Of a DNA stretch of 64,000 nt, positions 32,873-41,136 are shown in pieces. The stretch is from assembly GCA_963830065.1 (NCBI GenBank), contig CAWHLA010000005.1:62001-126000 (forward strand), given 5' to 3'. A program made the translations under genes and the position numbers. The stretch comes from JACCZR01 sp963830065. Lineage in GTDB: Bacteria > Actinomycetota > Thermoleophilia > Solirubrobacterales > Thermoleophilaceae. Every line of letters begins with the position of its first letter. Position 1 is the stretch's first letter. The notes beneath the pieces are model-generated. The model made no database searches. It had not been told where the DNA came from and was given only the letters and a program-made list of their open reading frames with translations.

Positions 32873-33756
32873 GCCGCTTCGAGGACCCGGTGGTGATCAC
32901 CAGCTCCATCAGCGGGGCGGTGGCCAACCGCGACCAGTGCCCGGCCATCCCGTACACGCCCGAGGAGTACGGCGCCGAGGCGCGCCGGATCGTGGACGAG
33001 GGCGGGGTGATGATCCACATCCACGCGCGCACCCCCGACGGCGTGCCCAGCTACGAGATCGAGGACTTCCGCGCGATCACCGAGGCCATCCGGGCCGAGG
33101 TGGACGACGTGATCATCAACTACTCGACGGGCGCCATCGGCATCCCGATCGAGAAGCGGATCGAATACCTGCGCGAGCTCCGCCCCGACGTGGCCGCGCT
33201 GAACATGAGCTCGATGAACTACGCGAAGTACTCGCGCTCGCGCAAGGACTTCGTGTTCAAGGCGGTGTTCGAGAACTCGTTCGACACCATCATCGAGTTC
33301 CTCACCGCCATGAACGAGCTCGGGATCAAGGCCGAGCACGAGTGCTTCGACACCGGCCACGTGGCCAACCTCGACCCGCTGCTCGACATGGGCATCCTCC
33401 GCGAGCCGCTGCAGATCTCGTGCGTGATGGGCGTGACCGGCGGCATCAGGCCCAACGCGCGCAACCTCGCCCACATGGCCGAACAGGTGCCCGGCGGCTC
33501 CGAGGGCCGCAACAACTGGGGCGTGATCGGGGTGTCCCGCGCGCAGTGGCGCCTGGTGGCGGCGGCGCTGACGCTGGGCGGCAACGTCCGGGTCGGCCTG
33601 GAGGACAACTTCTACCTGCCGAACGGCGAGATGGCCCGCTCCAACGGCGAGCTGATCGCCAAGGCGCGGCAGATGACCGAGGACGTGGGCCGCCGCCCGG
33701 CCACGGTCGCGGAGGCGCGCGAGATGCTGGGCGTCCCCGGCCGGGTGAGCGCTTGA
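32869..33756 (+). CDS. BKACE-family enzyme (beta-keto acid cleavage, DUF849)
   Basis: The 295-residue TIM-barrel protein has the zinc motif IHIHAR (His50, His52) and ECFDTGH near 155, typical of BKACE enzymes such as 3-keto-5-aminohexanoate cleavage enzyme. They condense a beta-keto acid with acetyl-CoA to give acetoacetate and a new acyl-CoA. Here this would release CoA-activated product from a branched or unusual beta-keto acid. ATG 32869 overlaps the YdeI-family stop by four bases and its own stop overlaps the OsmC gene start. The exact keto acid cannot be predicted from motifs. Confidence 0.87.
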   Translation: MSRFEDPVVITSSISGAVANRDQCPAIPYTPEEYGAEARRIVDEGGVMIHIHARTPDGVPSYEIEDFRAITEAIRAEVDDVIINYSTGAIGIPIEKRIEYLRELRPDVAALNMSSMNYAKYSRSRKDFVFKAVFENSFDTIIEFLTAMNELGIKAEHECFDTGHVANLDPLLDMGILREPLQISCVMGVTGGIRPNARNLAHMAEQVPGGSEGRNNWGVIGVSRAQWRLVAAALTLGGNVRVGLEDNFYLPNGEMARSNGELIAKARQMTEDVGRRPATVAEAREMLGVPGRVSA

Positions 33757-34145
33757 GCACCTACCGGGCCGAGGTGACCTGGCACGGCAACCGCGACGAC
33801 CTGCGGGCACACACCGTGCGCATGTCCCAGCAGGACCTGGCGGGCTCCTCCAACGACGGCGACCTGGACAAGGCCGACCCGGAGGAGATGCTGGTGGGCG
33901 CGATCTCGGCCTGCCACATGTTGTGGTTTCTCAACCGCTCCCGCCACGAGCGCCTGCGGGTGACGTCGTACACCGACAGTCCCGAGGGCGAGATGAACGA
34001 GGACCGCTTCACGCGCGTGGTGCTGCGGCCGCAGGTGGAGTTCGACAGCGATCCCGGCGAGGGGACCGTGCGCCGCCTCCACGAGGCCGCGCACGAGCTC
34101 TGCTTCATCGCCAACTCGGTGAACTTCCCGGTGGTGGTCGAGTGA
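33753..34145 (+). CDS. OsmC-family protein
   Basis: The 130-residue protein has the two cysteines of OsmC/Ohr peroxidases: Cys54 in ISACHMLWFL and Cys117 in HELCFIANS. It also has the conserved EEMLVGA loop. It could reduce organic or lipid hydroperoxides with a thiol partner. TTG 33753 overlaps the BKACE stop as TTGA, and its stop overlaps the next gene as GTGA. In this operon it may protect against or process an acyl intermediate, but this is speculative. Confidence 0.84.
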   Translation: MSTYRAEVTWHGNRDDLRAHTVRMSQQDLAGSSNDGDLDKADPEEMLVGAISACHMLWFLNRSRHERLRVTSYTDSPEGEMNEDRFTRVVLRPQVEFDSDPGEGTVRRLHEAAHELCFIANSVNFPVVVE

Positions 34146-35368
34146 GCGGGGCGCTCGGCGACGTCAAGGTCCTCGACCTCTCGCGGCTGCTGCCGGGCGG
34201 CTTCTGCTCGTTGCTGATGGCCGACCTGGGCGCCGAGGTGCTCAAGGTCGAGGACACCGGCATGGGCGACTACGTCCGCTGGGCCGAGCCGGCTTACGAG
34301 GGAGTGGAGCGCTCGGCGGCCTCGTCGCTGTTCCTCGCGCTCAACCGGGGGAAGCGGTCGGCGCGCGTGAACCTCAAATCTGAGCAGGGCCAGGAGGTGC
34401 TCAAGCGCCTGGTGCGCGAGCACGACGTGCTGCTCGAGTCCTTCCGCCCGGGCGTGCTCGACCGCCTCGGCGTGGGCTACGACGTGCTGCGCCAGGAGAA
34501 CCCCGGAATCGTGTACTGCGCGATCACCGGCTACGGCCAGGACGGCCCCTACCGCGACCGCTCCGGTCACGACATGAACTACCTGGGGCTGAACGGCATC
34601 CTCGGGCTGACCGGCGAGAAGGACGGCCCGCCGATCCAGGCTGCGGGACAGATCGCCGACCTGGGCGGCGGCGCGCTGATGGGCGCGTTCGGGATCCTGG
34701 CCGCGCTGCGCGAGCGCGATCGCTCCGGCGAGGGCCAGTTCGTGGACGTCTCCATGCACGACGGCGCCATGTCGTGGCTGGCGCTGGTGGCCGGCCGCCA
34801 GCTGTGCGACGGCGAGCAGCCGCGCCGCGGCGGCCTCGAGCTGGCCGGGGCGCTGGTCTGTTACCGGCCCTACCCATGTTCCGACGGCTGGGTCACGCTC
34901 GGCGCCCTGGAGCCCAAGTTCTGGCAGGCCTGGTGTCGCGGGGTGGGGCGCGAGGACCTGATCGAGCGCCAGTTCGACGGACCCGACTCGGAGACCCGCG
35001 CGGAGGTGGAGCGGGTGTTCATGGAGCGCACCCGCGACGAGTGGCAGGCGTTCGCCTCCGAGCACGACTGCTGCCTGGAGCCCGTGCTCGAGCTCGAGGA
35101 GGCGCTGGACTCGGAGTTGACGCGCGCGCGGGAGATGGTGGTCTCCCTGACCCAGCCCGGCGCCGCGAAGGAGGTGCGCCAGCTGGGCGTGCCGGTGAAG
35201 CTCTCCCGCACCCCCGGCTCCCCGCAGGGACCGGGACCGGGGCTGGGCGAGCACACGCGAGAGGTGCTGGAGGGCGCAGGGTACTCGGCCGAGGAGATCG
35301 CCGGGCTGGAGGAGTCGGGCGCCGTGGCCGGCCCGGCCGAGGACACCGCGGGGAGCTTCCTGAGTTGA
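34142..35368 (+). CDS. CaiB/BaiF family CoA-transferase or racemase
   Basis: The 408-residue class III CoA-transferase has KVLDLSRLLPGGFCS at the N-terminus, NRGKRSARVNL, and RSGHDMNYLGLNGILG with His143-Asp144. The GHDxNYL pattern is that of alpha-methylacyl-CoA racemase, in which the Asp takes part in proton transfer, as well as of related CoA-transferases. It could epimerise a 2-methylacyl-CoA or move CoA between acids. Both uses suit a branched acyl-CoA pathway. It overlaps genes on both sides by four bases. Confidence 0.87.
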   Translation: MSGALGDVKVLDLSRLLPGGFCSLLMADLGAEVLKVEDTGMGDYVRWAEPAYEGVERSAASSLFLALNRGKRSARVNLKSEQGQEVLKRLVREHDVLLESFRPGVLDRLGVGYDVLRQENPGIVYCAITGYGQDGPYRDRSGHDMNYLGLNGILGLTGEKDGPPIQAAGQIADLGGGALMGAFGILAALRERDRSGEGQFVDVSMHDGAMSWLALVAGRQLCDGEQPRRGGLELAGALVCYRPYPCSDGWVTLGALEPKFWQAWCRGVGREDLIERQFDGPDSETRAEVERVFMERTRDEWQAFASEHDCCLEPVLELEEALDSELTRAREMVVSLTQPGAAKEVRQLGVPVKLSRTPGSPQGPGPGLGEHTREVLEGAGYSAEEIAGLEESGAVAGPAEDTAGSFLS

Positions 35369-36063
35369 GCTCCGACAACGGCCTGCTCCGCATGGGCGAG
35401 CTGGCCGAGGCCAGCGGAGTCAGCGCGGGCACGATCAAGCACTACCTGCGCGAGGGCCTGCTCCCCGAGCCGGTGAAGACCTCCCGCAACATGTCCTGGT
35501 ATCCCCCGGAGTTCGTCGAGCGCATCCGGCTGATCAAGCAGCTCCAGGAAGAGCGCTTCATGCCGTTGAAGGCGATCAAGGCGGTGCTCGACGAAGACCC
35601 CGAGCGCGCACACGCGTTGGTGGAGCTGGAGGACCGCATCCTCGAGCGGGCACGCTCGGACGAGGGCGCCCGGGTCTCACGCGCCGAGGCGGCCCGGCGC
35701 TACGGCGTGCCGCGCGAGGCGCTGACCCGGCTGGAGGAGCTCGGGATCCTCAGTCCCAACTCGCGCGGCTACGCCGCCCTGGACCAGCAGATCCTCGAGG
35801 CCATCTCCCGCTTCCGGGCCGGCGGCTACGACGAGGAGATCGGCTTCACCGTGTACGACACGCTGCGCTACAAGCAGGCCGTGGAGCCGCTGGCCAGGGA
35901 GGAGGTCGAGCTGATCTCCGAGCGCCTGGCGGGCGAGGATCCCGACCGAGTGGTGGCGCTGCTCGAGGCGGGCGTGGAGCCGCTGCGAGACCTCATCGGG
36001 GCGCTTCACTCGAAGCAGCTGGTGGCGGAGATGATCCGCCAGCGCGAGGCCCGCTCCGGCTGA
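35365..36063 (+). CDS. MerR-family regulator
   Basis: The 232-residue protein begins with a MerR winged helix (LLRMGELAEASGVSAGTIKHYL; only the GELA-x-x-x-GVS turn is diagnostic), then a coiled linker and a long C-terminal effector domain with a second helical DNA-binding-like half (SRAEAARRYGVPREAL). No cysteines suggest a metal. It is the last gene of the eight-gene operon, read from TTG 35365 as TTGA overlap. It is a plausible regulator of the palindromes at 24639 and 29073, perhaps responding to an acyl-CoA or acid. Confidence 0.85.
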   Translation: MSSDNGLLRMGELAEASGVSAGTIKHYLREGLLPEPVKTSRNMSWYPPEFVERIRLIKQLQEERFMPLKAIKAVLDEDPERAHALVELEDRILERARSDEGARVSRAEAARRYGVPREALTRLEELGILSPNSRGYAALDQQILEAISRFRAGGYDEEIGFTVYDTLRYKQAVEPLAREEVELISERLAGEDPDRVVALLEAGVEPLRDLIGALHSKQLVAEMIRQREARSG

Positions 36064-36454
36064 GCCACAGCACCAGGCCGGCCACCAGCACGGGCAGGAA
36101 CAGGCCCGTCAGGCTCTGGAGGTTGTCCGCCGTCGACAGGCGGTCGGTGGTGGTCACGTGGTAGGCGAAGTGGGGCAGGGCGGCGACGATGAACACGATC
36201 GCCGTGGCCTGGACCAGACGCCGCTCGAGCCACACCGCGGCCAGCACCGCCAGCACCGCGAGCCCCAGGCCGGCCGCGCCGAAGTCCCTCAGCAGGTGCT
36301 CGTTGAAGGGCGGCAGCGGCGACACCCACTCGGCCGGGCCGGTGGGGAAGGTGTCGTAGAAGCCGCGCGGCGCCAGCAGGATCCACACCGCGACGTAGGC
36401 GCTCTGGAACGCGAGGTAGCCGAGGCCGATGCGGATCGCCAGCCGGTGGCTCAC
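35993..36454 (-). CDS. Small integral membrane protein
   Basis: The 153-residue protein has about four hydrophobic segments (residues 8-27, 60-77, 82-98 and 115-133) and a Ser/Pro-rich tail. The pattern resembles DUF4345-type membrane proteins, but I do not firmly recognise it. It is the last gene of a minus-strand operon behind the DUF2804 gene (four-base ATGA overlap). Its last 24 codons overlap the convergent MerR gene. The tail is therefore under two coding constraints, or the true stop is earlier in an unsequenced variant. Confidence 0.65.
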   Translation of the reverse strand: MSHRLAIRIGLGYLAFQSAYVAVWILLAPRGFYDTFPTGPAEWVSPLPPFNEHLLRDFGAAGLGLAVLAVLAAVWLERRLVQATAIVFIVAALPHFAYHVTTTDRLSTADNLQSLTGLFLPVLVAGLVLWLSRSGPRAGGSSPPPAASSEAPR

Positions 36455-37272
36455 CAGAACACCTCGTGCGACTCCATTACGCCGTACCCCTCGCTCAGCT
36501 CCGGGCCGCCGGGCAATCGCCCCGAGAACGTGCCGAAGGGCTGGCGGTAGTCGCTGCGGAACAGCAGCAGGTTCGTGTGGTCCTCACGCGCCGACCACTC
36601 CTCGAACCGAAGCTCGCCCACCGAAGACAGATCCTCGGCGAACGGCACCGGCGGCGCCTCCCGCGCGTGCCCGTCGACCCAGACCGTGCGCTCGCTGTCG
36701 CGGTCGGCGTCGTGCACGCCGTCCACCAGGTTCCAGGCCACGCGCTCGCCCCCGGCGCCCCGCCCTACCCCGGCCGACCAGCGCCAGGACGTGTGGCGCT
36801 CGTGGTACCCCGCGCTCTCGTCGACCACCGCCTCGGCGTCGATCTCGAAGCGACGGCCGTCGAGCTCGGCAAACCCGGTCACGGGCAGGCCCCCGTGCTT
36901 GCGGGTCCAGATCCAGCTGCGCCCGGCCGGTGACGCGGTCTCCACTCCCTCGTCCTCCTCGAAGTCCAGCCGCAGGCGCAGGTCCCGGGAGTCGACCGAG
37001 GCGTGGCCCGGCGACAGTTCCACGCCGCCTCGCCCGAGGGTGGTCTGCTGGCGCAGGGTGCCATCGGGGAGTGCCACGGCCCACCAGCGCTGGGGCATGG
37101 GCCCCACCCGGGCCTCTCCCACGCAGAGCATCAGGTGGGGCCCGTAGACCCCCACGTAGCGCCAGCGCTTGAGCGGCCGGGCGCCCTGCCGGCGCGGCAT
37201 GCGCTGCGGCGGCAGCGGCAGCCCGAGCCCCCTCACCGCGGCGCCGCGGGCGGGGAGGCCGGTCAGCGCCAT
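36451..37272 (-). CDS. DUF2804-family protein
   Basis: The 273-residue protein shows landmarks of DUF2804: RWRYVGVYGP, RHTSWRWSAG, WNLVDGVHDADRDSERTVWVDG (shown in part), and the C-terminal SDYRQPFGTFSG and GYGVMESHEV. The fold is probably lipocalin- or beta-barrel-like with unknown function. Known members are sometimes near lipid or envelope genes. It overlaps the preceding deacetylase start by ten bases and the following membrane-protein gene by four, so it belongs to one operon. The N-terminus may be longer in relatives. Confidence 0.72.
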   Translation of the reverse strand: MALTGLPARGAAVRGLGLPLPPQRMPRRQGARPLKRWRYVGVYGPHLMLCVGEARVGPMPQRWWAVALPDGTLRQQTTLGRGGVELSPGHASVDSRDLRLRLDFEEDEGVETASPAGRSWIWTRKHGGLPVTGFAELDGRRFEIDAEAVVDESAGYHERHTSWRWSAGVGRGAGGERVAWNLVDGVHDADRDSERTVWVDGHAREAPPVPFAEDLSSVGELRFEEWSAREDHTNLLLFRSDYRQPFGTFSGRLPGGPELSEGYGVMESHEVFW

Positions 37273-38126
37273 CCGAGCCCGCGCAGCTCGGAGACCAGCA
37301 TCGAGGCCGTCATGCCCCGGTTGACTCGGATGCGGTTCAACTCCAGAGGATGATCGCGCTTGGCCAGTCCGGGCGCCACCGTCACCGCGGTGTGGAAGTG
37401 CCCCCGACGCACGGCCTGCAGGGCGGCCGCGTTGTACATGCCGGCGGGGTAGGCGAAGGAGTTCACCCGCACGCCGAAGCGGCGCTCGAGCCAGGTCCTC
37501 GACCCGCCCACCTCGTGGCGGAGCTCGGGCGCGCCGAGGGTCCGCAGGTCAGAGTGGCTGAAGGTGTGGGCGCCGAGCTCCCAGTCTGCGCGCAGCAGCG
37601 TCCGGACGTCCTTATCGGTGAGGCCCGTCGCGGGGCGGAAGTTGGCGATGCACATGTAGAGCACGCCCGGCCAGCCGTGGCGGCGCATCACCGGCAGCGC
37701 GTTGTCGACCTGTCCGCGGTAGCCGTCGTCGAACGTGAGCACGACCGGCTTGTGCGGCAACGGCATCCCGCGGGTCCAGGCCGCCTCCATCTGGGCCATC
37801 GTCACCGCATGAGCGCCGGCGTGGGCCAGCGCGTCCATCTGTGCCCTGAAGTTCCGAGGCTCCACGAACAAGTCGGGTAGCCCGCCGGGGATTGGGGCCT
37901 CGACCCCGTGGTACATCAGCACCGGCACGGGGGCCAGGCGCTTGTGGCCGGGTCGGGCCGGTGGGTGCCCGTCGGGCGTCGACGAGGCCTTCGCCCCCTG
38001 GTCGACCTGCTCCGGTTGATCGGAGCCCCCGCCGGAGAGCAGCACGACCACCAGCGCCACCCCCGCCACCAGGATTGCCGCGGCGACCAGGCGCCGCCGC
38101 AGGAACTTCTTACGGTCCCCGGCCAC
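37263..38126 (-). CDS. Polysaccharide deacetylase, secreted or membrane-anchored
   Basis: The 287-residue protein has an N-terminal membrane anchor (LVAAAILVAGVALVVVLL) then a Pro/His-rich linker and a NodB-type deacetylase domain. The motifs are VLTFDDGY (Asp133-Asp134) and AHTFSHSDL (His187, His191), with a later FAYPAGMYN. It should remove N-acetyl groups from a wall or capsule polymer outside the cell. It overlaps the EamA gene by 17 bases and the DUF2804 gene by ten. Substrate is unknown; peptidoglycan is possible. Confidence 0.85.
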   Translation of the reverse strand: MAGDRKKFLRRRLVAAAILVAGVALVVVLLSGGGSDQPEQVDQGAKASSTPDGHPPARPGHKRLAPVPVLMYHGVEAPIPGGLPDLFVEPRNFRAQMDALAHAGAHAVTMAQMEAAWTRGMPLPHKPVVLTFDDGYRGQVDNALPVMRRHGWPGVLYMCIANFRPATGLTDKDVRTLLRADWELGAHTFSHSDLRTLGAPELRHEVGGSRTWLERRFGVRVNSFAYPAGMYNAAALQAVRRGHFHTAVTVAPGLAKRDHPLELNRIRVNRGMTASMLVSELRGLGWR

Positions 38127-38985
38127 CCGCCGAGGCTAGAGCGCCACCCGGCTGGTCAACTGGCTCCGGCCGGTCACGGCGCATCGCCACTCCGGCCACC
38201 ACCAGCGCCACTCCGGCGGCTTCGGCGGGCGACGGCACCTGCGCCAGCACCACCACGCCGATGACGGTGGCCGTGGCCGGCAGCAGCGAGACCATCAGCG
38301 CGTACGCCGCGCGCGACAGCTTGGCCATCGCCAGCTGGTCGGTCACGTAGGGGATCACCGAGGAGGACAAGCCGACTCCCACGCCGGCTGCCAGCGCGAC
38401 CGGGTCGGACAGCGCCGGCAGCGCGGCGCCGCCGGCGAACGGGGTCACGACCACCGCGGCCACGACCATCGCGGCGCCGAGCGAGTCCACGCCCGAGGCG
38501 CCCTGGGCCACACGGTGGCTGAGCACGATGTAGGCGGCGAACAGCCCAGCGTTGGCGAAGGCCAGCGCGAAGCCCAGCGTGCCGCCCTCCAACCGGACGT
38601 CGGTCACCAGGTAGACCCCGGCGGCGGCGAGCAACAGCGCCCCAGCGTTGCGGAGCGTGCGCGAGCCGGCCGCCGCGAGCGCGATCACCGGCACGAACTC
38701 GATCGCCGCCACGGTGCCGAGCGGCAGCCGGTCGATCGCGCCGTAGAAGCAGCAGTTCATCGCGGCGAGCACCGCCCCCCAGGCGACAAGGGTGCCGCGC
38801 CCGTCAGTGCGCAGAGCGGCGAGCAGCCGCCCGGGCCGCCGCCAGAGCGCAAACAGCACCGCCGCCGAGGCGATCCGCAGCCACGCCACCCCCAGCACGT
38901 CGACGCGGGCGAAGAGCAGCACCGCGAAGGCGGGCCCGAGGTAGTGGAACACAGCGCTGACCACGAAGTAGAGCTGCGGAGGCAC
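38110..38985 (-). CDS. EamA/DMT transporter, RhtA-like exporter
   Basis: The 291-residue protein has ten hydrophobic segments in two EamA repeats, with YFVVSAVFHYLGPAFAVLLF at the start (first repeat) and SSSVIPYVTDQLAM in the second. The pattern resembles RhtA, an inner-membrane threonine/homoserine exporter. It is the first gene of a four-gene minus operon and is divergent from an Lrp-type regulator 51 bases away, the classical arrangement of amino-acid exporters and their Lrp controller. The start is GTG 38985. Confidence 0.83.
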   Translation of the reverse strand: MPPQLYFVVSAVFHYLGPAFAVLLFARVDVLGVAWLRIASAAVLFALWRRPGRLLAALRTDGRGTLVAWGAVLAAMNCCFYGAIDRLPLGTVAAIEFVPVIALAAAGSRTLRNAGALLLAAAGVYLVTDVRLEGGTLGFALAFANAGLFAAYIVLSHRVAQGASGVDSLGAAMVVAAVVVTPFAGGAALPALSDPVALAAGVGVGLSSSVIPYVTDQLAMAKLSRAAYALMVSLLPATATVIGVVVLAQVPSPAEAAGVALVVAGVAMRRDRPEPVDQPGGALASAGGRGP

Positions 38986-39003
38986 CCTCCAAAGGTTTCC
39001 CGC

Positions 39004-39032
39004 TTGACACGCCGTGGGATAGTGGGTAATGA
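39004..39032 (+). promoter_or_regulatory. Likely sigma-70-type promoter of the Lrp gene
   Basis: TTGACA at 39004-39009 is followed 17 bases later by TAATGA at 39027-39032. The predicted start falls about at the ATG 39037, so the transcript would be leaderless. It shares the short gap with the divergent exporter gene. Confidence 0.5.
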
Positions 39033-39036
39033 AGGA

Positions 39037-39525
39037 ATGAAGGCGCTCTCACCTAACGATCAACGGCAAAACGGCTCCGTCACCATCGACGAGCCGAACC
39101 GCCGGCTGCTGGCCGAGCTACAGCGCGACGCCCGGCTCAGCCTGGCCGAGCTCGGCCGGCGCATCGGGCTCAGCGCCCCGGCCGTGGCGGAGCGCCTCGC
39201 CCGGCTCGAGGAGGCTGGGGTGATCCGCGGCTACCACGCCGATCTCGACCCACGCGCGCTCGGCTTCGGCCTGGGAGCGATGCTCCGCATCCGGCCCGCG
39301 CCGCGCGAGCTCAAGAAGGTCGCCGAGCTGGCCCAGCGCACCCCCGAGGTCTCCGAGGCGCACCGCATCACCGGCGAGGACTGCTACTTCCTCCGGCTTC
39401 ACGTGCGCGACGTGGAGCACCTGGAGGCCGTGATCGACCGCTTCGCCCCCTACGGCCAGACGACCACGTCGATCGTGCAGTCGGCCCCTGTTCCTCCGCG
39501 GGGCCTCCCGGTAGACTCAGATTGA
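39037..39525 (+). CDS. Lrp/AsnC-family regulator
   Basis: The 162-residue protein has an N-terminal helix-turn-helix (LAELGRRIGLSAPAVAERL) and a RAM-type ligand domain ending in GEDCYFLRLHV and a Pro-rich tail. It is close to AsnC/Lrp proteins that sense amino acids. I chose ATG 39037; an ATG eight bases before it is closed by a stop. It faces the RhtA-like exporter gene and probably controls it. Its 3' end overlaps the palindrome in front of the next gene. Confidence 0.87.
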   Translation: MKALSPNDQRQNGSVTIDEPNRRLLAELQRDARLSLAELGRRIGLSAPAVAERLARLEEAGVIRGYHADLDPRALGFGLGAMLRIRPAPRELKKVAELAQRTPEVSEAHRITGEDCYFLRLHVRDVEHLEAVIDRFAPYGQTTTSIVQSAPVPPRGLPVDSD

Positions 39526-39537
39526 CTGGTCAGTCAA
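39522..39537. promoter_or_regulatory. TetR-type operator TTGACT-GGTC-AGTCAA
   Basis: A 6-4-6 inverted repeat covers the last bases of the Lrp gene. It sits five bases after a TAGACT hexamer (39512-39517), across the expected start site of the nitrilase-tetR transcript. The TetR product encoded by the second gene of that pair is the likely binder. Confidence 0.65.
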
Positions 39538-39548
39538 CGAGGGATTAG

Positions 39549-40367
39549 ATGCGCGCAGCAGCTGTTCAGCTGAACTCAACCGAGGACCGTGCCGCAAACC
39601 TGGAGCGAGCCGACCGCCTCACGCGCGAGGCCGCTTCCGACGGTGCGGATCTGGTCGTTCTCCCGGAGAAGTGGAACGTGCTCGGAGAGCACGACGCGCT
39701 CGAGGAGGGCGCCGAGCCCCTTGACGGCCCCGCCGCCCGCTGGGCGAGCGATGCCGCCCGCGAGCTGGGCATCGACCTGGTGGCCGGCTCGATCGTGGAG
39801 CGCCGAGAGGACCACGACAAGCTCTCGAACACCTCACTGCACTTCGGCCCCGACGGCGAGCGGCAGGCGGTCTACCGCAAGATCCACATGTTCGACGTCA
39901 CCGTCGGCGGCCAGGAGTACCGGGAGTCGGACAGCGAGGAGCCCGGCGACGAGATCGTCGTCTCCGAGCTCGCCGATGGCACCGGCCTGGGCCTGAGCGT
40001 CTGCTACGACGTCCGCTTCCCGGAGCTGTACCGGGCTCTCGCCGTCGGCGGCGCCCGCGTGATCGCCGTGCCCTCGGCCTTCACCCGTACGACTGGCGAG
40101 GCCGGCCACTGGGAGGTCCTGCTCCGGGCCCGCGCCATCGAGAACCAGGCCTTCGTCGTGGCGGCGGACCAGGTTGGGGCGGCAGGGGACAAGGAGAGCT
40201 ACGGCCGCTCGCTGATCGTGGACCCGTGGGGCGAAGTGCTCGCCCGCGTCGATCACGGCGAGGGCGTCGCCGCCGCCGAGCTCGACTTCGCGCGCCAGGA
40301 CGAGATCCGCGAGCAGCTGCCGAGCCTGGCCAACCGGGTGCCCTCCGCTTACCAGGTGCCTGCGTGA
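39549..40367 (+). CDS. Carbon-nitrogen hydrolase (omega-amidase/nitrilase family)
   Basis: The 272-residue protein keeps the catalytic triad in LPEKW (Glu40), YRKIHMF (Lys111) and SVCYDVRFPEL (Cys152). The CYDVRFPEL stretch and length are typical of omega-amidase/NIT2-like members that deamidate 2-oxo acid amides. The start is ATG 39549, behind the palindromic operator. Its stop overlaps the tetR start (GTGA), so the pair is one operon. It differs from the nitrilase gene at 1058, which has CWELMR around the cysteine. Confidence 0.9.
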   Translation: MRAAAVQLNSTEDRAANLERADRLTREAASDGADLVVLPEKWNVLGEHDALEEGAEPLDGPAARWASDAARELGIDLVAGSIVERREDHDKLSNTSLHFGPDGERQAVYRKIHMFDVTVGGQEYRESDSEEPGDEIVVSELADGTGLGLSVCYDVRFPELYRALAVGGARVIAVPSAFTRTTGEAGHWEVLLRARAIENQAFVVAADQVGAAGDKESYGRSLIVDPWGEVLARVDHGEGVAAAELDFARQDEIREQLPSLANRVPSAYQVPA

Positions 40368-40987
40368 GCGCGGCGGCGGCGGACAAGCGCCGCATGATCC
40401 TCGACGCGGGCATCCAGGTCTTTGCCCAGCGCGGCTTCCACCACTGCCGCGTCTCCGACGTCGCGGACGAGGCGGGCGTGGCCTACGGCCTCGTCTACCA
40501 CTACTTCGATTCGAAAGAGGAGATCCTCAACACCCTCTTCCTCGAGCGCTGGCAGATCATGCTCGACGCGATCGCGGAGATCGACCGCCAGGAGGTGCCC
40601 GCGCGCGACAAGCTCTACGCGGTCGCCGGCTTCATCATCGACTCCTACCGCCACGAGCCCGAGCTGATGAAGGTCATCATCGTCGAGGTCACCCGCGCCG
40701 CGAACTCGTTCGGCCGCCTGCACCTGGAGAAGATCCGCGAGGCCTACCAGGGCATCGCGGCGATCGTCGAGAGCGCCCGGGCCGAGGGCCTGTTCAAGGA
40801 GGACATCCCCTCCGAGTTCGCCGCGATGTGCTTCTACGGTGCCATCGAGCAGCTGCTCACGGCCTGGATCTTCGATGTGCTCCCCCGCACCGAGGCAGAG
40901 TTTGAGCACGCAAAGGGCCTGGTAGTGGACACCATCTGCGGTGGTCTGGAGACCCCATCCGGTGACCGCGCAGCCGTGTCTGGTTGA
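40364..40987 (+). CDS. TetR-family regulator, FadR/AcrR-like
   Basis: The 207-residue protein has a helix-turn-helix with SDVADEAGVAYGLVYHYF and SKEEILNTLFLERW, close to the fatty-acid-responsive TetR group, and a C-terminal domain matching the TetR_C family (HEPELMKVIIVEVTR, FYGAIEQLLTAWIF). It starts with GTG 40364, overlapping the nitrilase-family stop. It likely autoregulates through the TTGACT/AGTCAA site and may sense an acyl-CoA or amide. The downstream membrane genes begin 11 bases later and may be in the same transcript. Confidence 0.88.
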   Translation: MSAAAADKRRMILDAGIQVFAQRGFHHCRVSDVADEAGVAYGLVYHYFDSKEEILNTLFLERWQIMLDAIAEIDRQEVPARDKLYAVAGFIIDSYRHEPELMKVIIVEVTRAANSFGRLHLEKIREAYQGIAAIVESARAEGLFKEDIPSEFAAMCFYGAIEQLLTAWIFDVLPRTEAEFEHAKGLVVDTICGGLETPSGDRAAVSG

Positions 40988-40998
40988 ATCAGCCGCCC

Positions 40999-41136
40999 AT
41001 GGACAACGACCTCGTCAAGCGCCTCGCCTGGAGCGGCCTGCTCGCCGGAGTGGGCGCCCTCACCTCGATCGTCGCCAACCGGATCGCAGTCATCATCTGG
41101 GAGCGCGTGACCGGAGAGGACCCCCCGGTCGACTGA
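40999..41136 (+). CDS. 45-residue membrane protein, DUF4235-like
   Basis: This very short gene encodes 45 residues with one membrane helix (LLAGVGALTSIVANRIAVII) and the tail WERVTGEDPPVD. The tail WxxxTGEDPP is shared with DUF4235 proteins, of which this would be a short version. ATG 40999 lies 11 bases after the TetR stop, and its TGATG joins the next gene by one shared base. The coding is supported by that overlap and by ordinary codon use. Function is unknown. Confidence 0.65.
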   Translation: MDNDLVKRLAWSGLLAGVGALTSIVANRIAVIIWERVTGEDPPVD

